Assembly (NCBI GenBank): GCA_039818345.1
Contig: JBCBUC010000004.1
Coordinates: forward strand, 1 to 64,000
From: Parvularcula sp039818345
GTDB lineage: Bacteria; Pseudomonadota; Alphaproteobacteria; Caulobacterales; Parvularculaceae
DNA: 64,000 nucleotides
Direction: 5' to 3'
The notes under the pieces are model-generated. The model did no database searches and had not been told where the DNA came from. It was given only the letters and a program-made list of their open reading frames with translations. The translations under genes were made by a program, and so were the position numbers. This document shows positions 40,428 through 48,478 of this stretch, in pieces (positions within the stretch are counted from its first letter, which is position 1; each line of letters starts with the position of its first letter).

Positions 40428-41960
40428 ATGGAACTCAACGCGTCAGAAATCAGCTCTATTCTGAAAACGCAGATCAAGGACTTCGGTAAAGATGCTGAAG
40501 TCTCCGAGATCGGCCAAGTCCTGTCCGTGGGCGACGGTATTGCGCGGGTTTATGGCCTCGACAATGTCCGCGCCGGTGAAATGGTCGAGTTTGAAGGCGG
40601 CGTCAAAGGCATGGCGCTGAACCTTGAAGAGGACAATGTCGGCGTCGTGATCTTCGGCGACGACACGGGCATCTCCGAGGGCCAGACGGTGAAGCGCACC
40701 GAGGCCATCGTGGACGTTCCCGTCGGCAAAGGCCTTCTCGGCCGTGTTGTCGATCCGCTCGGCAACCCGCTGGACGGCAAGGGTCCGATCGAAGGCTCTG
40801 AGCGCCGTCTTGTGGACGTCAAGGCGCCAGGCATTCTGCCCCGGAAATCGGTGCACGAACCAGTGCAGACCGGCATCAAAGCGATCGACGCGATGATCCC
40901 CGTCGGTCGCGGCCAGCGTGAGCTTGTCATCGGTGACCGTCAGACCGGTAAGACCGCGATCTGCATCGATGCCATGCTGAACCAGCGCGAGCCGAACGCC
41001 GCAGCCGCGGACGATTCAGGCAAGCTCTTCTGCATCTATGTGGCGATTGGCCAAAAGCGATCGACCGTCGCGCAGATTGTCAAAACGCTCCAGGACAATG
41101 GCGCCCTCGACTACACGATCGTCGTCGCTGCCACCGCGTCGGACCCAGCGCCGCTCCAGTTCCTTGCGCCATTTGCTGGCTGTGCCATGGGCGAGTACTT
41201 CCGCGACAACGGTATGCACGCGGTCATCGTCTATGATGACCTCACGAAACAGGCTGTGTCCTACCGTCAGATGTCGCTTCTTCTTCGTCGCCCACCGGGC
41301 CGCGAAGCGTTCCCTGGAGACGTCTTCTACCTTCACTCGCGCCTTCTCGAGCGTGCGGCGAAGCTCAACGAAGACCACGGTTCAGGCTCGCTGACTGCGC
41401 TTCCGATCATTGAGACGCAGGCGAACGACGTGTCGGCCTATATTCCGACCAATGTGATTTCGATCACTGATGGCCAGATCTTCTTGGAGACGGATCTTTT
41501 CTACCAAGGCATCCGTCCAGCGGTGAACGTCGGTCTTTCGGTGAGCCGGGTGGGTTCATCGGCGCAGATCAAGGCGATGAAGCAGGTTGCCGGTAAGATT
41601 AAGGGCGAGCTTGCTCAATACCGCGAGCTAGCGGCCTTCGCCCAGTTCGGCTCAGATCTTGATGCGGCAACGCAAGCGACACTCAACCGCGGCGCCCGCC
41701 TGACAGAGCTTCTCAAACAAGCTCAGTACTCACCGCTTCAGGTGGAAGAGCAAGTGGCGGTGATTTTTGCTGGGACGCGCGGCTATCTCGATAAGATTGA
41801 GACAGCGCAGGTTGGCAAGTTCGAAGACGAGTTCCTCCGCCACATGCACAGCCAGCATGAAGAGGTGCTGACTGGCATTCGTGATCAAAAGAAACTCACT
41901 GACGATCTAGAGAAAAAACTGATCGAGATCCTCGACGCATTCTCGAAGAACTTCGCTTAA
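40428..41960 (+). CDS. atpA: ATP synthase subunit alpha
   Basis: The 510-residue non-catalytic nucleotide-binding subunit has Walker A GDRQTGKT (169-176), the arginine-finger region ISVGLSVSRVGSSAQ-like sequence (here VGLSVSRVGSSAQ), and the N-terminal MELNASEISSILK typical of alphaproteobacteria. Full length. It is followed 24 bases later by a lipoprotein gene rather than directly by atpG, which is the usual neighbour. Confidence 0.98.
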   Translation: MELNASEISSILKTQIKDFGKDAEVSEIGQVLSVGDGIARVYGLDNVRAGEMVEFEGGVKGMALNLEEDNVGVVIFGDDTGISEGQTVKRTEAIVDVPVGKGLLGRVVDPLGNPLDGKGPIEGSERRLVDVKAPGILPRKSVHEPVQTGIKAIDAMIPVGRGQRELVIGDRQTGKTAICIDAMLNQREPNAAAADDSGKLFCIYVAIGQKRSTVAQIVKTLQDNGALDYTIVVAATASDPAPLQFLAPFAGCAMGEYFRDNGMHAVIVYDDLTKQAVSYRQMSLLLRRPPGREAFPGDVFYLHSRLLERAAKLNEDHGSGSLTALPIIETQANDVSAYIPTNVISITDGQIFLETDLFYQGIRPAVNVGLSVSRVGSSAQIKAMKQVAGKIKGELAQYRELAAFAQFGSDLDAATQATLNRGARLTELLKQAQYSPLQVEEQVAVIFAGTRGYLDKIETAQVGKFEDEFLRHMHSQHEEVLTGIRDQKKLTDDLEKKLIEILDAFSKNFA

Positions 41961-41984
41961 GGCCCGAAGAGGGGAGCGCAGACA

Positions 41985-42527
41985 ATGAATATGATCAAAG
42001 TATTGATTGGCGCTGTGCTCCTCTTTGTTCTTTCCGCATGCGGCGGAACCTGGAACTCTGCGTCACGGAGCGACTCTTCAACCCCGTGGCGCTCTAACCC
42101 GCATGATCTGACAATCGCTCTTCAGACGATGCAGCGGTTGCCCTCGCCGCCTTACTCGAAGGTATCGTTACGCGAGGATGAAGAGTTGGTGCGGCCACTC
42201 GGCCCCGTGACGAGCCAGGACTGTGCTGGCCTGCAAGTGCTCAATCTCGTCAGAAACGCTCAACAGGATGACGGTGCGCCAGACGAGGCGCGTGAGCTCG
42301 CAATCTGGGAATACGAAGTCCGTCGAGCTGGCGGCAATCGCCTTTCTTATGTGTCCCGTCTTCGTGACCGAGCGGATATTCCGTTTGGTGAGGAGTTGGA
42401 CCAAGAGGTGATGGTTTGCCGCAATCGCCTTGTTGAACACTACAACACCGCTGGCGCCTCGCTCGTTAGCCTTGATGATCATCCCATGGCGCGCGCCATC
42501 GATACTGTTGAAGACAGCGCGAATTAG
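41985..42527 (+). CDS. Predicted lipoprotein inserted between atpA and atpG
   Basis: The 180-residue protein has a lipoprotein signal: hydrophobic run followed by LSAC, with C19 as the lipid-modified residue, then GGTWNSASRSD. The residue after the cysteine is Gly, so sorting to the outer membrane is likely by the +2 rule. The mature part is polar with two further cysteines (QDCAGL, MVCRNR) that may pair. No family is recognised. It has GAGGGGAGCG upstream and lies 24 bases after atpA and 14 before atpG, all on the same strand, so it must be part of the atp transcript. Confidence 0.75.
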   Translation: MNMIKVLIGAVLLFVLSACGGTWNSASRSDSSTPWRSNPHDLTIALQTMQRLPSPPYSKVSLREDEELVRPLGPVTSQDCAGLQVLNLVRNAQQDDGAPDEARELAIWEYEVRRAGGNRLSYVSRLRDRADIPFGEELDQEVMVCRNRLVEHYNTAGASLVSLDDHPMARAIDTVEDSAN

Positions 42528-42541
42528 GAACACACCTCACT

Positions 42542-43423
42542 ATGCCTAGCCTCAAAGACCTTAAAACCCGCATCGGCTCGGTGAAGTCGACGCAGAAAAT
42601 CACCAAAGCCAAGCAGATGGTGGCGGCGGCAAAACTTCGCCGCGCTGAGGAGGCCGCCACGGCTGCTCGTCCCTATGCCGAGCGTATTGAGACTGTGCTC
42701 GCCAACCTCGCAGCAGGGCTGACACCGGGTGCGCCTGGGCCGAAACTCCTTACGGGTACGGGCAGAGAAGAAACCCATCTTCTCGTTGTGGCCACCGCCG
42801 ATCGCGGTCTCTGCGGTGCCTTCAACTCATCGATTGCACGCCTTGCGCGGGAGCACATCGTTAGGCTTCAGGGTCAAGGCAAAAAGGTGAAACTCTTCAC
42901 CGTGGGGACCAAGGGCTTTGAGCTTCTGAAGCGTCTTTATGATGATCTCATTGTGGAGACCATCGACTTTAAAGAGACCCGCAATGTGGGCTTTGACGAA
43001 GCATCGATGATCAGCACCAAGCTTCTTGAGATGTATGAGGCGGGCGCGTTTGATGTCGCCACGATCTTCTTTGGTCGTTTCCAGTCCGTGATCAGCCAAG
43101 TGCCCACGGCCAATCAGATTATTCCGGCAAGCCCGCCAGAGGTTGCGGAAGGTGAGAACAAAATCTCCGCTCCTTATGAGTACGAACCTGACGAAGAGGT
43201 GATCCTCGAGACCCTTCTTCCGCGTTATGTCAGTGTGCAAGTGTTCCGTGCCCTGCTCGAAAACGTCGCATCGGAACAGGCAGCGTCGATGACCGCGATG
43301 GACAACGCCACCCGCAACGCAGGCGAGCTTATCGATAAGCTCAACATCCAATACAACCGCGCTCGCCAAGCACAGATCACGACCGAACTCGTCGAAATCA
43401 TCGCAGGCGCTGAGAGCGTCTAA
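42542..43423 (+). CDS. atpG: ATP synthase subunit gamma
   Basis: Gamma is the rotating central shaft of F1. The 293-residue product has the N-terminal helix LKDLKTRIGSVKSTQKITKA, the DRGLCGAFN motif, and the C-terminal helix MTAMDNATRNAGELI...NRARQAQITTELVEI, all diagnostic. It begins 14 bases after the lipoprotein gene and ends six bases before a glycosyltransferase gene. Confidence 0.97.
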   Translation: MPSLKDLKTRIGSVKSTQKITKAKQMVAAAKLRRAEEAATAARPYAERIETVLANLAAGLTPGAPGPKLLTGTGREETHLLVVATADRGLCGAFNSSIARLAREHIVRLQGQGKKVKLFTVGTKGFELLKRLYDDLIVETIDFKETRNVGFDEASMISTKLLEMYEAGAFDVATIFFGRFQSVISQVPTANQIIPASPPEVAEGENKISAPYEYEPDEEVILETLLPRYVSVQVFRALLENVASEQAASMTAMDNATRNAGELIDKLNIQYNRARQAQITTELVEIIAGAESV

Positions 43424-43429
43424 CCAACC

Positions 43430-44449
43430 ATGCGCGTCGCGGTGCTTCACCCAGGCGGCGACAAAGATGGTCGCTGGATCGACGATTTTGCGCCCGCCGG
43501 GACGCCTTACGATTTCTACCGTGTCCCACCCTTAGCCAAGCCCAAGAACTGGCACTTGGGCGGGTCAAAAACCAGCTCATCGCAATGGAAGATGCATCTT
43601 CAGCATATTGATGAGGCGTTTAAGACATCGCCTGACGTCATCGTGACCAACTTTCCGCAACTCGCCCTGGCGGCTGGCGTTCGGAAGACATGGTCGATGA
43701 AAAAGCGTCCCCAGATTATCGGTTGGAGCTACAATCTTGGCGACATCGGCAACCCCTTAAAGGGCAGAGGGTCGGGCGTCTTTCTGCGCAATGTGGATCG
43801 GCTGATCGTCCATTCGCGCGAGGAGATCGCCCGCTACGCCGCCTGGCACGGACTTTCCCAGGACAGGTTCTCCTTCGTCCCGCTTCAGCGGGGTGCAATG
43901 TCGAGGATGGAGCCTTCCGAAGACGAACCGTTCGCCGTTGCCATGGGGTCTGCTGGCCGCGACTACGTCTCCTTGCTCCAGGCCGCAGATGGTTTCGATG
44001 GCAGGATTATCCTCGTGTGCAAGCCTGATCTTGTGGCGGGCATGACCATTCCGCCCAATGTCGAGGTCCGCCATGGGATGAGCCTCGCGGCCTGCGAAGA
44101 GCTCAACGCTAAGGCGCGGTTTTCGATTGTTCCTATCAGCAATCTGACCACAGCATCGGGCCAAGTGACGTTCTTGATGTCGATGGCGCTTGGTTGTCCC
44201 GTGATTGCGACTGATTGTCCGGGCACCCGTGATTATCTGATCGACGGCCAAGGCGCAGTGATCGTCCCGCCTCTAGATCCAGATGTGCTTCGTATCGCCA
44301 TGAACAGGCTCTGGCACGATGATCAGGCTCGTCTTTCCTTAGGCGAGGCGGCCTACGCTCAATGGAGCGAGAAGTTCTCCGACCCCGTTGCCGGCGCGAA
44401 TTTGACGAAAATTCTCGATGACGTCACCGGCGCGGCGTCACACCCATAG
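43430..44449 (+). CDS. Glycosyltransferase-like protein (GT4/GT-B type) inserted between atpG and atpD
   Basis: The 339-residue protein resembles group-1 glycosyltransferases. It has an N-terminal half with VIVTNFPQLALAAG and LRNVDRLIVHSREEIARYAAWHG (acceptor side, 'HS(R)xE' type). The C-terminal half has SLAACEELNAKARFSIVPI and MSMALGCPVIATDCPGTRDYLIDGQGAVIVPPLD, the nucleotide-sugar binding region with the conserved A-x-G-C-P-V-I-A-T pattern. No signal peptide or helix is present. It is six bases after atpG and 45 before atpD, on the same strand, so it is in the atp operon. The sugar and acceptor are unknown. Confidence 0.82.
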   Translation: MRVAVLHPGGDKDGRWIDDFAPAGTPYDFYRVPPLAKPKNWHLGGSKTSSSQWKMHLQHIDEAFKTSPDVIVTNFPQLALAAGVRKTWSMKKRPQIIGWSYNLGDIGNPLKGRGSGVFLRNVDRLIVHSREEIARYAAWHGLSQDRFSFVPLQRGAMSRMEPSEDEPFAVAMGSAGRDYVSLLQAADGFDGRIILVCKPDLVAGMTIPPNVEVRHGMSLAACEELNAKARFSIVPISNLTTASGQVTFLMSMALGCPVIATDCPGTRDYLIDGQGAVIVPPLDPDVLRIAMNRLWHDDQARLSLGEAAYAQWSEKFSDPVAGANLTKILDDVTGAASHP

Positions 44450-44494
44450 AAATCGAATCAAACCGGCGCTAAGCGCCCGTCAAAAGAAGGAACA

Positions 44495-45925
44495 ATGATG
44501 GCAGAAGGAAAAATCGCGCAGGTGATCGGCGCGGTCGTGGACGTCGAGTTCGACGGCCACCTCCCCGCGATCCTGAACGCACTCGAAACGGACAACAGCG
44601 GCAACCGTTTGGTTCTCGAGGTGGCTCAGCACCTCGGTCAGAACACGGTCCGCACCATCGCTATGGACTCCACCGAAGGGCTCGTCCGCGGTCAGGCCGT
44701 CAGCGACACGGGCATGGCTATTCAGGTTCCTGTGGGTGAAGGCACCCTCGGCCGGATCATGAACGTGATCGGTGAGCCTGTGGACGACATGGGTCCTATC
44801 CCTGCGGACGTGAAGCGCCCGATCCACGCCGAGGCGCCACCACTTGTCGAACAATCAACCGAGGCGGAAGTTCTCGCCACCGGTATCAAGGTCATTGATC
44901 TTCTCTGCCCGTACGCACGGGGCGGTAAGATTGGCCTCTTCGGTGGTGCCGGCGTCGGAAAAACGGTTCTCATCCAAGAGCTCATCAACAACATCGCGAA
45001 GGTGCACGGCGGGTACTCTGTCTTCGCTGGCGTGGGTGAGCGGACCCGTGAAGGCAACGACCTTTACTGGGAGATGATCGAATCGAACGTGAACAAGAAC
45101 CCAGCAGAGAACGATGGTTCGGCTGCGGGTTCGAAAGCGTCGCTGATCTATGGTCAGATGAACGAGCCTCCCGGCGCGCGTGCGCGGGTTGCTCTCACCG
45201 GTCTCACGGTCGCTGAGCATTTCCGTGATCAGGGTCAGGACGTTCTCTTCTTCGTCGACAACATCTTCCGCTTCACACAGGCGGGCTCGGAAGTGTCTGC
45301 GCTTCTGGGTCGGATCCCATCGGCGGTGGGGTATCAGCCCACCCTTGCGACTGACATGGGCGGTATGCAGGAGCGGATCACAACCACGACCAAGGGCTCG
45401 ATCACCTCGGTGCAAGCTGTCTACGTCCCAGCTGACGACCTGACCGACCCAGCACCGGCGACGACCTTTGCGCACCTTGACGCAACGACGGTTCTCAACC
45501 GCGCGATCTCAGAAAAAGGCATCTACCCGGCGGTGGATCCGCTCGACTCCACCTCGCGGATCCTTGACCCACGGGTGGTTGGCGAGGAGCACTATCAGGT
45601 CGCCCGCGGCGTCCAGAACATCCTCCAGCGCTACAAGTCGCTTCAGGACATCATCGCCATTCTGGGTATGGACGAGCTCTCTGAAGAGGACAAACTGACC
45701 GTGGCCCGCGCCCGGAAAGTGGAGCGTTTCCTGTCACAGCCCTTCGACGTCGCCGAAGTCTTCACCGGCTCACCGGGTGTCCAGGTCCCACTTGAGGACA
45801 CGGTCAAGTCCTTCAAAGCGCTCATCGCGGGCGAATATGACCATCTTCCGGAACAGGCTTTCTATATGTGCGGCGGTATCGACGATGCCATCGCCAAGGC
45901 CGAGAAGATGGCTGAGGCTGCGTAA
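44495..45925 (+). CDS. atpD: ATP synthase subunit beta
   Basis: The 476-residue catalytic subunit of F1 has Walker A GGAGVGKT (150-157), GERTREGNDLYWEM with the catalytic glutamate region, and the DELSEEDK segment (DELSD/EED signature). Full length. Two ATGs are adjacent (44495 and 44498), with AAGGAA ahead. The 195-base spacer after it is structured and leads to a small membrane-peptide gene rather than directly to atpC. Confidence 0.98.
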   Translation: MMAEGKIAQVIGAVVDVEFDGHLPAILNALETDNSGNRLVLEVAQHLGQNTVRTIAMDSTEGLVRGQAVSDTGMAIQVPVGEGTLGRIMNVIGEPVDDMGPIPADVKRPIHAEAPPLVEQSTEAEVLATGIKVIDLLCPYARGGKIGLFGGAGVGKTVLIQELINNIAKVHGGYSVFAGVGERTREGNDLYWEMIESNVNKNPAENDGSAAGSKASLIYGQMNEPPGARARVALTGLTVAEHFRDQGQDVLFFVDNIFRFTQAGSEVSALLGRIPSAVGYQPTLATDMGGMQERITTTTKGSITSVQAVYVPADDLTDPAPATTFAHLDATTVLNRAISEKGIYPAVDPLDSTSRILDPRVVGEEHYQVARGVQNILQRYKSLQDIIAILGMDELSEEDKLTVARARKVERFLSQPFDVAEVFTGSPGVQVPLEDTVKSFKALIAGEYDHLPEQAFYMCGGIDDAIAKAEKMAEAA

Positions 45926-45935
45926 GCATCCTTAA

Positions 45936-46074
45936 TGAGGGTTCCGCGAGGAGCCCTCACCACCAAGGCGGGTGCTGCTTGCGCTGGTTAATGGCGGATA
46001 CGGAATAGCCCTAACGCCAGGTAAATCCGCCACTTTTTCGCCTTTTTAGGCGGGAATGGGCCCCTTCTGGGCCC
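45936..46074 (+). other. Array of hairpins in the atpD-atpC spacer
   Basis: Four inverted repeats follow one another. First, TGAGGGTTCC-GCGA-GGAGCCCTCA (45936-45959) is a 10-bp stem with one G-T pair and a GNRA tetraloop. Second, TGGCGGAT (45992-45999) pairs with ATCCGCCA (46025-46032). Third is CGCC-TTTTTA-GGCG (46039-46052). Fourth is GGGCCC-CTTCT-GGGCCC (46058-46074). None has a clean T-tract. They probably act in mRNA processing, stability or partial termination within the atp operon. Confidence 0.6.
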
Positions 46075-46120
46075 GAAGATTGCAGCGCTGTCACCAAGTC
46101 AGTTCCTCAAGGAGGTCGTG

Positions 46121-46291
46121 ATGTTGGTGAATGTCGTTGATCAGTTCTGGGTGTCCATGGGCATCTCAAAGGACGAATTGAATGAAGTGAGCGCCCGCGG
46201 TTTTGCTTATGCGGTGCTGGCGTTGACCACCCTAGGCTCGCTTGCGCTGGCCATGGATATGATCTTGAACCTGTCGGGCCGCTTCGGTTGA
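46121..46291 (+). CDS. 56-residue membrane peptide between atpD and atpC
   Basis: The gene has a strong Shine-Dalgarno AAGGAGG ending five bases before the ATG at 46121 and stops with TGA at 46289-46291. The peptide starts MLVNVVDQFWVSMGISKDEL, an amphipathic polar part, followed by one transmembrane helix (about residues 29-50, with FAYAVLALTTLGSLALAMDM), and ends NLSGRFG. No family is recognised. The ideal ribosome site, the well-formed helix and its place on the atp transcript, 29 bases before atpC, argue that it is a real gene that length cut-offs would miss. Confidence 0.7.
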   Translation: MLVNVVDQFWVSMGISKDELNEVSARGFAYAVLALTTLGSLALAMDMILNLSGRFG

Positions 46292-46320
46292 TCTCAGCCG
46301 CTGCGGCGGAGATGAGACCG

Positions 46321-46698
46321 ATGTCGCAGTTTGCTTTTTCCTTGGTGTCGCCAGAGCGCGAGCTTTTCAGCGGTGATGTGGATGCCGTGGTGGTGCCGGG
46401 CACCGAAGGTATTTTTGAGGTGCGGGCCGCGCACGCACCACTGATGGCCACACTGTCCCCCGGCATGATTGAAGTGCACAGCGGCGGATCGGTCCAAAAG
46501 ACTTATGTACGCGGCGGCTTTGCCGATGTGTCCCAAAACGGCTTGACGGTGCTGGCCGAAAAAGCGGTAGCAGAAGCCGATTTGAATGGCGACGTGCTGG
46601 CGTCCGAACGGAGTGAAGCTGAAAAGCTTCTCTCCAATGAGGCACCGGAGACTGTCCTCAATGCCCAGCGCGCCATCGATGCGCTCGCCAGCTACTGA
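46321..46698 (+). CDS. atpC: ATP synthase subunit epsilon
   Basis: Epsilon sits at the foot of the F1 shaft and regulates ATP hydrolysis. The 125-residue protein begins MSQFAFSLVSPERELFSGDVDAVVVPGTEG, followed by HAPLMATLSPG and YVRGGFADV, the typical beta-sandwich domain, with a short C-terminal helical part. Start at 46321 follows GGAGATGAG. It is the last F1 gene and is followed by a good terminator. Confidence 0.96.
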   Translation: MSQFAFSLVSPERELFSGDVDAVVVPGTEGIFEVRAAHAPLMATLSPGMIEVHSGGSVQKTYVRGGFADVSQNGLTVLAEKAVAEADLNGDVLASERSEAEKLLSNEAPETVLNAQRAIDALASY

Positions 46699-46723
46699 AA
46701 AACGCCGCATAGCGTTTGATGAG

Positions 46724-46752
46724 AAGCCGCCCCGTTTCGAGGCGGCTTTTTT
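46724..46752 (+). terminator. Intrinsic terminator of the atp operon
   Basis: AAGCCGCC (46724-46731) pairs with GGCGGCTT (46741-46748) around a nine-base loop and is followed by a T-run (TTTTTTG). It lies 26 bases after the atpC stop. Confidence 0.9.
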
Positions 46753-46848
46753 GTTGTTCTCAGCCACACAACCCAGCGCTTGTGCATCCTTTTCTTGCGC
46801 CCACATCAAGCCAAGCGCACAACGCAATCAAGCATGTGAGGTACACTG

Positions 46849-47919
46849 ATGTCTGCTGTAAGAACAACTGAAGGCCGTGGTCAGATCTATGACAGCATCG
46901 TTGACACGATCGGCAACACCCCGGCGGTGAAGATCCAGCGCTTGGCCCCTGCAGGCATTGATCTTTATGTGAAGGCGGAATTCTTCAACCCCGCAGCATC
47001 GGTGAAAGACAGGCTAGCGATGTCGATCATTGAGCATGCGGAGCGAACCGGTGCGCTGAAGCCCGGCCAAACGGTGGTGGAAGCCACCTCTGGCAACACC
47101 GGTGTCGGTCTTGCGATGGTCTGCGCGGCAAAAGGCTACCCACTTGTCATCACCATGGTGGAGACGTTTTCCATCGAGCGGCGGAAACTCATGCGTTACT
47201 TGGGTGCAAAAGTCGTCCTGACACCGAAGGCTGAAAAAGGCTTCGGGATGTATAAAAAAGCGCAAGAGCTCGCGGATCAAAACGGCTGGTTTTATGCGCG
47301 CCAGTTCGAGAACGAAGCCAACGCTGACATTCACGAACAGACCACCGCGCGGGAGATCCTAGGCGACTTTGAGGGCAAGAAACTTGATTGGTTCGTCACA
47401 GGCTTCGGCACTGGCGGCACGGTGACCGGTGTCGCCCGTGCTCTGCGTAAGGAGCGTCCAGACACAAAGATTGCGCTTTCAGAGCCTGATTTGGCCCCGG
47501 TGGTCGCATCAGGCGTTCCCCAAGAACGCACCGCCGACGGTGCGCCTGTTGGTAGCCATCCCCACTGGCAGCCGCATCCTATCCAAGGCTGGAGCCCCGA
47601 CTTCATCCCACTGGTTCTACAAGAAACGATCGATAACAAATATTACGATGATCTCCTGCCTGTTTCCGGCGAGCAAGGCACGGCAGCGGCGCGCGACCTC
47701 GCCGCCAAAGAGGGGATCATCACCGGTGTTTCTGGAGGCTCCACCTTCCATGTCGCACTGGAAGTGGCGAAAAAATCAGCGCCCGGTACATCCATCCTCT
47801 GCATGCTGCCGGACACGGGCGAGCGCTATATCTCGACGCCGTTGTTCGAGCCCTTTGGCGCGGATATGAATGAGGAAGAGCTGGCGATCAGTCGCTCAAC
47901 ACCGGGCGGTCAACTCTAA
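46849..47919 (+). CDS. cysK: Cysteine synthase A (O-acetylserine sulfhydrylase)
   Basis: CysK makes cysteine from O-acetylserine and sulfide using PLP. The 356-residue enzyme has PLP lysine K53 in NPAASVKDR, the substrate loop EATSGNTGVGLAMV, the phosphate-binding GTGGTVTGV, and a C-terminal MLPDTGERY. It is about 30-40 residues longer than E. coli CysK, a form common in alphaproteobacteria. It follows the atp terminator and has its own start region. It is convergent with an unknown membrane gene six bases away. Confidence 0.94.
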   Translation: MSAVRTTEGRGQIYDSIVDTIGNTPAVKIQRLAPAGIDLYVKAEFFNPAASVKDRLAMSIIEHAERTGALKPGQTVVEATSGNTGVGLAMVCAAKGYPLVITMVETFSIERRKLMRYLGAKVVLTPKAEKGFGMYKKAQELADQNGWFYARQFENEANADIHEQTTAREILGDFEGKKLDWFVTGFGTGGTVTGVARALRKERPDTKIALSEPDLAPVVASGVPQERTADGAPVGSHPHWQPHPIQGWSPDFIPLVLQETIDNKYYDDLLPVSGEQGTAAARDLAAKEGIITGVSGGSTFHVALEVAKKSAPGTSILCMLPDTGERYISTPLFEPFGADMNEEELAISRSTPGGQL

Positions 47920-47925
47920 CGCCAA

Positions 47926-48426
47926 TTAGCGGCGGCGCACGACCCGTAAATTGGTCGGGCGCTTTGGCGTCATATCAGCTTCACTGTCATAGCGGCCGCG
48001 GATACCGCCGCGGTCGTCCTCGCCGTTTTCGCCCTGGCGATCACGGCGCAGGGCCGCGACTTGTTCGGTGAGCTCGGTGACAGCCTCACGCAGCTGTTCG
48101 GTTTCCGTCCTTGGACCAATCCGACCGATGACGGCTTTCACCGCGTACACGATCGCCACCGGCACCAGCATCACGATCAAATAGCCTTGGATGGATGCCA
48201 ACTCGGCGGGAAGTCCTGCGAGCCCATCGGTGTCCTTCACCGCAAAGAGTGTGACGACTGTTACCACTGCGAGGTAATTGGTGAGCTTCGACAGGGGCGA
48301 GAAAGCACCCAAGAGCACCGAAAGAAGAAGCGTCAGAAGAAAAAGCGGGACCCCGTTCGGTCCTAAGATACTCAGCATCTCGCCGGTCAGGCTGAGCGTT
48401 TGTCCAATGACAACAATGCCGTCCAC
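47926..48426 (-). CDS. Membrane protein with three helices and a coiled-coil, Arg-rich tail
   Basis: The 166-residue product starts at a GTG. It has three hydrophobic helices (about 20-40, 47-64 and 79-98), then a heptad-like segment ETEQLREAVTELTEQVAALR (about 107-128) that may form a coiled coil, and a charged tail ending RVVRRR. No family is recognised. It is convergent with cysK. Confidence 0.65.
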   Translation of the reverse strand: MDGIVVIGQTLSLTGEMLSILGPNGVPLFLLTLLLSVLLGAFSPLSKLTNYLAVVTVVTLFAVKDTDGLAGLPAELASIQGYLIVMLVPVAIVYAVKAVIGRIGPRTETEQLREAVTELTEQVAALRRDRQGENGEDDRGGIRGRYDSEADMTPKRPTNLRVVRRR

Positions 48427-48478
48427 CAGGTCACCCCATGTCTACCCCGCCCGACCATAGCGCAAGGTGACGCCAGGG

